Below, one piece after another: positions 44,200-55,206 of a stretch of 64,000 bases of DNA. The position numbers and the translations under genes are program-made. A model generated the notes under the pieces. It had not been told where the DNA came from and ran no database searches. It saw nothing but the letters and a program-made list of their open reading frames with translations. The DNA comes from Ceratodon purpureus (taxonomy: Eukaryota; Streptophyta; Bryopsida; Pseudoditrichales; Ditrichaceae): assembly GCA_014871385.1 (NCBI GenBank), contig CM026426.1:57762089-57826088 (forward strand), written 5' to 3'. Numbering within the stretch: the stretch's first letter is position 1; every line of letters begins with the position of its first letter.

Positions 44200-45078
44200 C
44201 ACTAGTAGAAATCAAGGCCAACTACAGTGGATATTACACTGAAAACTTGACTAAATTGGGGAATCAGAAACGGTGTACTTGAAATCAGTTTAGGTGTAAC
44301 ATGGCACTTGACACCCCGATCAATGTGGCGAGGGAATCCTTTCTGCGAACCCATTTATACACTGCTTGGGAGTCCCGAGCTTCACGTGGCCAAACTTATT
44401 ATTTCAGTTCACTCGGTGAAATATGAAGCATCGTCAGCAGTTACAGCATGGATAAACTTCGATCTGTCCAGTGCGAAGTAAATATAAGCTTGGTGATTTC
44501 TGAATGGAATTCACATGGGTACTTTACCATACCCGCCAGCCTCCCGAAGTTGATATTTATGATTGGCGGTGGTTCGAATCATGTACCGATCGATGCCCGG
44601 ACCGCCGTTGTGGGACTTATCCGGTCTGCAGTTGAGAACCGGACCGTTACGTAATATTTCTGTTGATCCCCTGACATACTAATATTGAAATCCACCTCAT
44701 GAAGTATACCCTGGAAGTGGATCAGATTGGATACCTACTGATGACTTTCCTTGATTCCATACCCTTTGGATTATGATATTAGAGGGTATCAATAAGTTAT
44801 CTCGAGCATATGGGGCCCCAGGTATATTACTGGCAGATTTAGGGATCGTTCATATATGATCCACAATGCATTAGCATTAAGGAGTGACATGAGAGAGAGT
44901 TTGTTCGACCAACAATGACTCTGAGTAGAATAATATGAAATGTCATATCCAGGGGCTCATGATAATGGAAATGAAGCTTACAAATATAGAGACCGAACCG
45001 CTCGGTTCGTTATTTATACAACCAGATTTCTAATGCTATCAAAGAGTTACGAGTTTGTCACTACTAATGGCAGTGGAT

Positions 45079-48000
45079 CTATGATGGAGTCTTTGCATTA
45101 CCGACGTTAGGTTTCCTCCATAGCAGTTTTGTAAGCCACTTTACATGTATGATACTTCCAGAAGACTTCACCAACGCGTGCTCCATAACTCTGAAAGGTT
45201 GACGTTCTTCTATGAACAGCAGTGGTAAATTTGGGACAACAATTCTGTGTATTTGTAGCATTTGCTCTCCCTCCTTGCACAAGTTTCCATACTTCTGACT
45301 CGGTGACTTCCAGCTGCCTCCTGTCCTCCCCTCCGCAACAATCTTGTCGCCATGATCCGGGTGTAAGACGTAGCAGTACGTATTTGCTGCTATTGGACCT
45401 GAAGGTGTGCGGGGCAACATGCCAACGTCAAAGCGGATTCCGGGAGGTCTTACCTACGGTGGAGTCTCCTAGAGATGTGTTTTTCCTCGAGTTGTGACTC
45501 CAGTCTCCGCCAGGCCAGAATCGGGATGGCAGTTGCTGGGCAGCGGCTCTGTATCGTTCCTGCTCTGAACCGCTACTCCCCAGTCTCCGAGATTTGAAGA
45601 TTGTGAACGCTGTGATGGGGGGAATGCTCTTGCGGGCCAGATCTTATAGAGGCCGACACTTCCGTTGAAACTGCTGTGCCAATGGGCATGTTGTTCCTGA
45701 AATTCTGCAAAAGCGTATTTGGAGTGACAGGTACAGTTTCGCCACTTGCCCAAGACGGCGTCCCGGCTACTAAATTTATGTTTTGTGTTGCGACTGGGAA
45801 GTCATTTCGGAGGGAGGGTTCTACCTCATTCAAAGACGTTGCTCCTGCTCTATATTACGCAGACTCTTGCACCAACACATCCTATGAAAGCCTGGATGAT
45901 GAGCCAGTCATATGATCTGCTCTCTCCGGGGTTGGATCAGATTGCATTGGCGATGTCTCCAGTTGAGCTTGTGATGACTTGTGCTGGAAGCAAATTTTTG
46001 GAGAGGTGTTGTTCGGAGAAACTGATGGTGGTGGTTGCGATGAGCCTCGGTTAATTAGACGAAGGAGCATGTCCTTGATGTCTTTAATCTGGTCTCTGCT
46101 GTTGCTGATGTCAGACGCCATCTTCTGAACGGTGGTCTCCAATGCGTTAATTCGAGTAGTTTCTCCGATGCTATACGGCGGTGTGGCGGAAGAGTGCTGC
46201 ATACATGGGAAAATAATCATGACTCAGTAATTATACAAACAATGCTCAGAACAGCAACCGAGATGGACAACGTGACGAGCTCTTCACAGCCAGAATGTAA
46301 TAAAAAAAACATAGAGTGTAATCAATTGGAACTTGACGGTTTAACAATAATAAAGGCTTCAGTCTTTTCGTTAGCGTCGTCACTGAGATAGCACTAAAGT
46401 GCGACGCTTGGTGCACTAATCTCCGGAACCACTGGAGACAACGTCCATATCACACCGTGAAGGATGATTAAATGTTAAAGTTCGGCACTTACATATGATT
46501 TCCTCAAAGGTTTAAAGTACAGACAAAGAGATATAGCTAAAAATTAAATTTCAAAAATTATGCATGCACTGGAGAGAGAGTCGTACACGGAGATAGCTCG
46601 GTGTGTTATCTTCAGGTCCAGGCCCTTGAGCAGAAGCGCAGGTCGCCACGCGAGTTGGATCTGTTGTGGGAGTGCTCTGCTGGAAGTCAGTGCTTAGACT
46701 TGTGTTTGACTCACTCATGAATGTCGAAGGATTTGCGAACACATGAGGTACACATCTGCTACTCGTCCGGTGCTCCACCTGCAACAATGAAGCCTGAGTT
46801 GGAATTGCAATTACAATTCTCCGGAACTGGATTCCATAAGTCTTACAAAACGAGGACCTGTCCATCGAAGTGGAATCTCAAATACTGACGTGGTAAGGTG
46901 AGGCAGACAAGGTAACATTATTGAGGGGGCTGTTGTTCTCGAGGTCAAGGTCACTCGCTTTTCGCTTCCCCTTCCTCATTTCAGTCATCTGAATGCTCTC
47001 CTCCCTCCCAGCTAAACTCAACCAGTATTTCTTCCACTCGGTGAAGGCTTCTTCCGGACAACGGGGATGCTTCAAACCCTTATTTTCAATGAAGAACTTC
47101 TTCCATGATTTCCTATCATTCTTTAGAGTGTTCTTCATGAATTTTCCCAAGTACTTAATATCCAAAGGCTGTGAGTATGTGAATCTCTGTGCAAGTTTCT
47201 GAGCTATTATCTCTACTTGTGAATTCCAATATTCCCGTTTAGCTTTATAGCTCCGAACTTTATAATTCAAAGTCTGCCTTGCACACAAGCGGGCTGCACA
47301 ATGCCACGGGCTCTTAAGTCCTAGTACAGTACCTGAGTTGCAGACTGGTATTTCAATATGAGCCTCCCGGTTCTGGGCATGAGCTGCACCCATCTCTCTT
47401 AGGTAGGGTCTATGAGACTCCCTCGCCGCATTTCGCCTTCTGTTTTCTTCAGCTCGTTGGGGATCTGTCGGTGCCCTCTGTGGCGTGCGCCAGTCGCAGC
47501 TGTCCTCTTCTGGATGAGAAAATCCAGGTGCCCGGTATACTGCACCTGAGATGGGAGGGCCGGCACCTTCGGAATGCATGAAATCAGTATGCTGCATTGA
47601 AGTGGTAGGGCGCGCTCGATCTAACCAGGGCCCTTGTGCTGGGAGTGTTTCGAAGTGAGTCGGGAATTGTGGTGGCGCAGTCCCCAGCTGGTACGTAGCA
47701 GAATGTGGAATGTGGGCATCTACAGGTAGGATCCCGATATTTGGACGAATACATGAACCCGCCCTTGATGGCTGCAACATAAACAAAGTTTAATCATTGA
47801 TCAAAACGTAATAAGAAGCTCCTGTGTTCTGGTTGTTATTATAAGCGTTACATTTGACACATCCGGACAAAATAGTGGCCAAAATATGAATCAGTTGCTG
47901 GGAAATTAAGCGTGAATTACTTGGGTTCATGATTTAGAAATGTCTAACTCAGAGGATGGCAATAAATTCATAAATGAACATGGAGGGGTCATTCTAGATA

Positions 48001-48480
48001 TCAAATTACATGCAGCGTTGCGTGTAGATCATTCAAGGCAATTCCTATTGTTTAGGGTTAAAAACAATTGTTTATAGAAGAAGAGAAATGGAGAGAAGAT
48101 CAATTCATTGTGGAGGCAACAGAGGTTTATAGTACAAGAGAACATAAACATATATCCGAGGTGAAGGTTTTGAATTACGACGCAATGGACACAACAGCGG
48201 AACTTGTATAGAGGTGGTAATCACTGGAACCCGTACTATAGAAATGAGGTTTCCATATCGATAATACACCCTGGACTTCATACTAATTGAATTCAAGTGA
48301 GATACTTACCTGGGTTGGTGGGTTCTCCACTTCTCTGCGCCCATCAATCACTAGAGTAGCCGAATAACAGGTGGGAAAGGCATTGGGAGGTGGACCGGAG
48401 ACGACGGCAACAATAAAAATTCGACTTCTGAGGGTCCTAGCAGGGAAGAGCTGTCCACAGAGGAAGAACTGGATGGCCAT
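45079..48480 (-). pseudogene. TNPA-like / plant En/Spm Ptta-type protein, multi-exon
   Basis: Minus-strand exons: 48480-48310 (starts MAIQFFLCG; donor CAG|GTAAGT), 47771-46890, 46778-46587, 46196 to about 45882, then pieces at 45,833-45,573 and 45,420-45,079. The first four join in phase. Exon 2 carries AARLCARQTLNYKVRSYKAK, an Arg/Lys-rich helical region, and NDRKSWKKFFIENKG, matching the plan of plant Ptta/En/Spm transposase proteins. Exon 4 has a coiled coil (INALETTVQKMASDISNS). The C-terminal piece reads EGEQMLQIHRIVVPNLPLLF, typical of the end of this family. Such proteins bind subterminal repeats of their own element. The later exons have stops or unclear joins, so I call it probably broken. 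Confidence 0.6.
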
Positions 48481-48949
48481 GGGTATGGTGGAGGTTGAGT
48501 GCGCATGAGATGACGTCCGCCGTTTCCCATTAGGGTTCGGAGTAAGGGAGCAAAGAGAAATCCTACTGTCGAAGCGGTGGACGTGAAAATAGGTACCTCG
48601 TAAAGGAGCAATGACGGCGGTCGAGAAAGATCATGGCAAACATCTAAAATGGAACAAGATGATGTTGTCTCATCTTCGACTACAAAAGTATCGACCTATT
48701 TGTGATGGTTGGCGCCGAGCTGGTAATACGAAAAGTGTGTGCAGGTGTATGGATTCTATTGTAATGGGCTAGACACGCAGCTGACACTAGGTCTAGGAGG
48801 ATTGTTGGATGGCAGGTGGCGGGGTTTGACGAGGGAACTATGGGAACAACGCCTTTTTTTGGTGTCCACTGGGTCTACAATTCAAGGACTTCGGATTGTA
48901 TCGACCATTAGTATTGTTGTGCGAAATCATTTCTTGACACCGTAGCGGT

Positions 48950-49544
48950 ATGGAGGGATGGAGTCCGAAGAAGTCGCTTAGTGTGGGACTATGCCAGTAT
49001 GACGACGATGGAAACATTGTTAGCATCTGGAATTTCGGCGAGTGGGGAGAGGTTCTGAGTGGAATTGAGGCAGGGGAGGAGACACATTGCAGTCCCAGAG
49101 GTAGTCACGAGTCAGCAGGTAGAGGAGAAGTCTTGACGACATTGGATCAGATCCATCCGAGGAAGCTCGAACTCACACAAACATCAAGTGAGACAGCATG
49201 CATTGTCGATTCCACCTGCAGGGCCGAACCCTTGACGACCTCTCGAGCAGGCGGATCAATGTGTGGGAACTCCACTGTTGAGGAATTACAAGCTCATCTG
49301 AGCACGCGGTTTAGGGGACTTGTTTGCAGAGTATGCAGCTGATAGTACCGGAGATCTGTCTGAGGAGTTCTATGATGACATCCTGAAGCTGGAGTTCGAT
49401 AACTCTCTCCTGGGGTTTCATGCAAAGATGCCGCACTTAGTTTCTGGAACTGTGAGTATCCTTGACAGCGTTGATTCAAAGAAAAGAGATGTTGCCACAG
49501 AATCAACACTGCAGGGCAATGGAGTCTGTACTCCAAAGGATTAG
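48950..49544 (+). other. Two short open frames between the CACTA genes, unrecognised
   Basis: 48,950-49,342 (130 codons) and 49,320-49,544 (EEFYDDILKLEFDNSLLGFH) look weakly protein-like and may be one gene with a frameshift. No domain seen. The rest of 48,481-49,960 would be the shared promoter interval of the divergent gene pair. Confidence 0.3.
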
Positions 49545-49966
49545 TGGTGTACGTTTCTGACCGAGAATCGAGTAAGATCTGAGAGGCGAGTTCGGCATCA
49601 CCAACGTCGACAAACGAGAATCTGGATAGTTCTGTTCCTTGATGCAGATTTGACTTTAGACACATTATCTTGCCACCCCTACATAGAAGTAGTTTTGGGT
49701 AATACTTGTTGTGTATGCTACGGCCGAGACGAAACTCGAGGTCGGAAATCTATGAATAAAGACACGGCTTATACATATATGTACATCTCGGAAACCCGAT
49801 TATTGAACATTTGAAAGGATGGAAGGTAGATGATGGGTAGAGTTGGGATGTACACTGAAAACCCTGTCAATGATATCACGTTCCAATCCGTGCGTTCATT
49901 AGTCCTTGGGGCGGCAAGGGCATACTCATTTCGTGCATATCACACTCGTAACCAAATCATATCAGG

Positions 49967-52135
49967 ATGCGGCTTCCACTTCGTGACAGAAATCGGCAGC
50001 GTGCGCGTGACGAGAAGCTGCAACAAAGAGAGGAGGCAGTTGCTAATAGGCTTGGGGCACAACGGCGGGTTTGTCCATGCAACGTCTGCCTTGGGGAAAA
50101 CAACTCCATGCGATACAGGAACGTTGTCGCCCAACACCTTCGTAAATATGGAAGGCATCCGGCATACAGAGGTTCAACCCAGGTGCGTCTTCAAGTTCTA
50201 GTCAATTGGAAGGACCTCATGATTTTTTAGATGCTGTAGGTGGGTACTTAGTGAAATTGCTGGTAACCATTCAATGTCGATAGTTTGAAATATTTTAGGG
50301 TAGATCAACAGTCGGAGCAGTGAAAATAAGTGACGGCATAAGTTTTTAGGGGTTCAATGTGTATCATGCGAATGCATTTTCAATTTGTATCACTGTTACT
50401 CGATCGCACCTCTATTTAGATTCTCATTTGCGAGTGATATATAATGGTAGAGAAAATCCTCTTTTAACGAGCCTGTGACATAAGTGCAGATACAATATGC
50501 GATTCTTTTGTCTGTGCACTGGACTATTAACCAAAGCAAATGATTAATTCTGATTGTTTCAGGGTATAGATCCAGACAAGTTGGATTCTGAGTGGCACGC
50601 TGATATAATTGAACAGTTCGGAAGAAGGAGAGGGGATTTCCGAAATGATGCAGGGCGAAGACTAGATTAGGGTTTGGATATGGCGGGTCTTGTTCAGCAT
50701 ACACTACATATTTACGACAACCTAGTCGAAAACGTGTACGATGATCGGGATGGAGAGGAGATACCAGCAGTACCGCAAGCAGAAGAACCACGTAATGCAG
50801 ATGAGTGGATGAGGAGAGGACCCTGTAGGCGATGGTAATGAGCATGTGCAGCGTGACGAAGATATGAACGATGATGACTTGCAAGCGATGGACAATGCAC
50901 CCCCAACTCGACAGCAAATCCTAGAGGAAAGCGCACGAACACCCTTATTTGCAGGATCAGGCTTGACACAGCTCGGAGGCACACTGCTTCTATTGAATTG
51001 TCTCAAAACGCACAGCGCTTCCAATGTACTTGTGAACGAGGTATTTCTGATTTTAAGTAAGAGTTTGCTTCCTACTGCAAATTCGTTGCCATGTAATGAG
51101 TACCGGGCATCAAAGGTTTTGAAGCAATTAGGTCTGGCTTACGATACGATACACTACTGTCCCGGCCCCAATACTTGCATCCTTTTCTGGGGCGACGACT
51201 ACAAAGACCTTTTGGCTTGTCCAAAATGTGGAGCATCGCGTTACAAGCAGGTGGGGAAATCCAAGGTTCCAGTTAAGGTACTAAGACATTTCCCGTTAAT
51301 TCCATGTTTGCAGAGAATGTATAGTACCCCTCTTCAAGCCAGCTATTTGACTTGGCACTTAAGACATGCAAGTGATGATGGTGTGATGAGGGGAGCAGTG
51401 GACTCACACCAGTGGAAATTCGTGGATTGGAAGTACCATTCTGATTTCTCGTTTGAACCTCGAAACTTGCGCCTTGGTTTGGCAACAGATGGTGTGAATC
51501 CATTTTCTGTGAAGCAAAGTACCTGGAGTACCTGGCCTGTTCTTATAATGAACTACAATTGGCCCCTCTGGATGACTACTAAAAAGCACTTTATCATGTT
51601 GAGTTTGATTATTCCCGGAAAACGCTCTGTTACGGGAGAAAATTTTGACACTTATCTGCAGCCACTTCTTGAAGAGTGGAAGATTTTGTGGCATGAGGGT
51701 GTACCCACGGATGATGCTTCATTGTTTTGGGGCAGCCCTTGTTTCAATATGAAGGCCATCCTGCTTTGGACAATACATGACTTCCCCGCTTATGGAGTAG
51801 TAGCCGGTTGCGTCACCAAAGGCTACCGAGGCTGTTCTATTTGTGGCCCCCTTACAATTTCAAGGAGATCACTGTCACTGCGCAAAAATGTTTACGATGA
51901 TCAGCATAGGCGCTTCCTTCCTGCTAGGCACGCGTAGAGGGGTCCTCGTTGTGAGTTTAATGGAGTCTCTGAGCAGAGGAGCGCCCCGGCTAGGATAACA
52001 GCAGATGAGATAATACTATGGGGTCAGCTTAGGGAGAATTGGATTGCACTTGGGGCGGCACCTGCATCGTCCGACCCATGGAGAGTTTCAGGAATTAAAA
52101 GGGTTTCGGCACTTTTCCAGTTACCGTATTGGAAG
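49967..52135 (+). pseudogene. tnp2: CACTA transposase, tnp2 family, with internal TAG codons
   Basis: A first exon carries the transposase-associated zinc region (CPCNVCLGENNSMRYR, HLRKYGRHPAYRG) and ends at donor CAG|GTGCGT near 50,180. The next exon starts at 50,563 (GIDPDKLDSEWH) and has a TAG at 50,668 and a frame change near 50,820. The main body, 50,846-51,937, has LACPKCGASRYK, FPLIPCLQRMY, WKYHSDFSFEPRNLRLGLAT, LLIIPGK-like and TIHDFPAYGVVAGCVTKGY, the tnp2 order. A TAG at 51,935-51,937 interrupts, and the frame then runs to a donor after LPYWK at 52,135. The usual downstream exons are missing. This family cuts and pastes CACTA elements; this copy looks inactive. Confidence 0.88.
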
Positions 52136-52545
52136 GTTTGCCTTTCGATTGCTCCTAATTTACTTACTGATCATATCCACCATTAAGTATTCCTCTGTTA
52201 ACCTTGGAGTAAGTGAAACGGCCTGCTTCGTTTACTGTGCGGTTGTACATGTAGTTCTATGCCGAGTCCTAGGTTTGGTCTGTATTTCCTGAACTAAAAT
52301 ATCCGTACTGGATTCATAGTTATTGTCTCCATCATGTGTATCAGGGTCAAAGACTGTGCTTTTTGTTTTTTTGATTGCTTAAGTGATATTAGTCGAAGTC
52401 TGTTGTAACGCAATTATGTCGTCTCTCTTTCTGCTCTAGGAAGATAGTAATCCTAACCTTTTTCAGCAATTGAATTCTTAATCATTTACAGTTTAGTCGT
52501 TTTTAGTTCTTGTTAGTCCTCACGTCTAGTGTTGAGCATGTATGA
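52136..52545. other. No gene seen
   Basis: T-rich stretch between the truncated tnp2 gene and the next open frame. It could be intron sequence of the former. Confidence 0.4.
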
Positions 52546-53451
52546 GGGGGGCAAGCATCCTTGAGGTGGCCCACTAGGAACCAAGGAACCAAGGAAATTG
52601 GGGGTACTGTCGAGTTGACCTTGCCTCCACCCACATACAAGGCACCAGGGTGGTTGTCTATTCGAACACCGGTTACAGGATCCCCCTTGACAGTCAAGCA
52701 CTTGGGGAATTATGCAAGTCTATTTGACAATGAAGCGGTTTTTCCGCTACCCACGTGGACTGCGATTGAGTGGCTGCTGGAGGATTACGGACTGTCTCGA
52801 AGGGAGGAGCGGTCATGGGATTTGATCTACAAGGAGATAGTAAATGTCAATTGGACCGATGCGGCTCCTGAGGCTGTGAGGACAAATGGACATTTCTGCG
52901 ACTGTAGAAGAAGATTCAAGTGGGCTCCAGACAGTCTAATTGACTCGGTGGAGTATAATTGGCCTCTAATCCCTGGTCAATTTGACACGGCGTTGAATTG
53001 TGCCACGGCCTATGAGGGCTTCTGGCAGATTCACCACACACACACTGACCCTGTGTGTTTCCGAGCAGCAATCTTCTCCAAGTTTTTGGCTCGGATTTGC
53101 AGGGATTTTAAGGTGGTGGTGAATGTGAACCGCTACGATGACAGGAGGCCGGAGTTCTTGATCAACCTCAAGCTCCGTTACCACTCAAGTCGTTGGGGGA
53201 GAATGCTGTAAGTCATGGCTATGACTCATTTTCTATACGGGTCTAATGGATGCTTCATCAACGAATTCAGAGGAACTCGGAAGATAGCCATTGACAATTG
53301 GCTAACCTTTCAGCATTCCAATAACACTGAATTACCTCGGAAAGATGATGAAGTCAGAAGAGAGGTGTCCAAGCTCATGGCGCAGCGGATCCAGAAGGAG
53401 AGCCATTACGGTGACCAGCACCGTAATCACCACCGACGTCATCATGTCTAG
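52546..53451 (+). pseudogene. Unrecognised globular protein, possibly the N-terminal part of the RING gene downstream
   Basis: A single frame from 52,546 to TAG 53,449 with one TAA at 53,209. No clear start Met is visible. Aromatic-rich and globular (FPLPTWTAIEWLLEDYGLS, CDCRRRFKWAPDSLI, FEINLKLRYHSS-like), ending in a His/Arg tail (HRNHHRRHH). A GTAAGT donor at 53,208 sits next to the TAA, so the exon may end there. It precedes, on the same strand, the coiled-coil/RING exons at 55.2 kb, and by analogy with the 30.4-kb gene it could be their N-terminal region. The direct splice to 55,207 is not in phase, so another exon or an indel would be needed. Confidence 0.4.
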
Positions 53452-55030
53452 TTGACAGTAGCTACAGTGTGTGTACAAATCAATCTTTGTATATGTTTTT
53501 GAGTCTAGTTGACATAGTGTCTAGTAGACAATGCTGTAACTGTGAAACTTGCCGGGAGTCAAGTAGACAAAGAGGGGGGCTATGTGAGATGACTTTTTTT
53601 GAGAAAAACCCTTTTTAGTAATAACAGTGTAAATAGGATCAAGTTATCATGTCAATTTGACATCCATGGAGATAGTGGCTGTAGAAATCTGGTTGACAGT
53701 CAAATGGACATAGTGTAGAATTCAGGGGACATGGCCCTACCTAGAGACACGACTTGTCAAATTGACTCTACGTACAGGCACACCTTTTTGAAATTAAGGC
53801 ATAACTAGGAATTAAGGAAGAAGAAAGAATTACTTCACCACACCACACAACACTGTGTGAGTGATAGTCACATTATGTAAAAAATATAAAAATAGAATTC
53901 CATTGTCTAATTGATTGTCAACTTGACTCTGAGTAGCTCACCGTATAATTGATTCACGATGCTCTTTGTCAAATTGAACTGTAGATATGATGCACAGTAT
54001 ATTAATCTGCAGAATTGTAGAATCAGAATGGAGCACTGGAGCACATTGGCTACTGTCTAATTGACAATTGAATTCAGATTGCTTGCTGCATAATGTCTAG
54101 TTGTCACTGGTCAAATGGACAAGATGGTGGTTCAGTATGCATCCATGGGCATGCATACATTGTCAACTTGACTTGCATGGACCATGTCTAATTGACACAG
54201 TGGAGAGTTGGTGAGAGTTACAGTGAATGTGGTGACTCTCACTGGATACTGTCTAATTGAAATCGAAGATGCTGATGGAGCAGAGTGAACAGTGGGTGAG
54301 ATTGTCTATTTGAACTCAGAACGAAGGAAGAGTTACTGAGTGAATAGAAAATAGAAATTATGAGAAATAAACACAACAGTTTGTCCAATTGACATTGCAT
54401 TGTTGTAAATGGGAATTATGGAGAATGAGAGTTCCATGTGAGTACTGGAACAATGAAGTAAGTATTACTTGATAATCTTTTAAATTAGATTGGCCGTCTA
54501 AAATGGAAGACTGAGAATGACTTAGAGTTTATGGAAGACAGATTGAGTACATTGATGGATAAAAGTGACATTAATTATTAAGGAGTGATCAGCCTTAGTG
54601 ATTATTAGTTCTCATTATAATAAAACTTGAATGTATTCAACTGAGCAATAGTACAGTCATTGTAATTGAGTAATACAATTGAGAAGTATAGTTGTGATGA
54701 ATGGTAGACTTGGAGTGTGATTGAATGTGAATGAGTAGACAGTGATTACATGTCTATTTGAAATGCGATGGATGGGAGGAAAAAGATGAAGACAAGCAAG
54801 GAGTTGCTTGAGATAAGTTAATCTATCATAACATATCCCAAAGCATCATTCATAGGCATAAATAGGTTGAACACTAGATTCTAACCTAGTAATGAATGAA
54901 CTTGCATATGCATAATAAATGCATTGTCTAATTGAACTTGGAAGGGAGTGATGGCAATAAACCGAGAGATGGTACTTGTCAAATTGAACTCCCATTACCC
55001 TTGAACCAATTGAGAGTATGGATTACTTGG
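53446..55030. repeat. Array of about 20 dispersed GTCnAnTTGAC motifs
   Basis: AT-rich, no gene. The 11-bp near-palindrome GTC(A/T/C)AnTTGA(C/A) recurs at about 40-150 bp spacing, denser at the left; examples are 53,446, 53,505, 53,650 (TGTCAATTTGACA, a perfect 13-bp palindrome), 54,054, 54,380 and 54,977. The first copy overlaps the stop codon of the preceding frame. The same motif fills 14.4-14.9 kb in the nested LTR element. The half-site TTGAC is the core of the plant W-box. Confidence 0.85.
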
Positions 55031-55206
55031 GTGATATGTGACTTGAGGTAATTAAGACATCAGAGTTATAAAGAGATTCTTTTAAGGAAATACTTTGCAT
55101 TCTATTATTCTTTACTTACTACAGTGACCTTTAGTTACGTTAAAAGCTAAACGAAAAGACCTATTCTCGTGACTTACCACTATTTGTAAATTTTACCAAT
55201 TACAAG

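Larger units (their letters stand above)
44200..52135. mobile_element. CACTA (En/Spm-type) element, left end and genes; right end not found
   Basis: The terminus CACTAGTAGAAATCAAGG starts at 44,200. Inside lie a minus-strand TNPA-like gene (45,079-48,480) and a plus-strand tnp2 transposase (49,967-52,135). The two genes are divergent. I could not find a matching TACTAGTG end to the right, so the element is either truncated or longer than assigned. 44,205-45,078 has no gene. Confidence 0.65.

Noticed and set aside
53446..55030. CRISPR array or tandem satellite
   Set aside because: Motif spacing is irregular, orientation is mixed and spacers are not of constant length. The DNA is plant nuclear.
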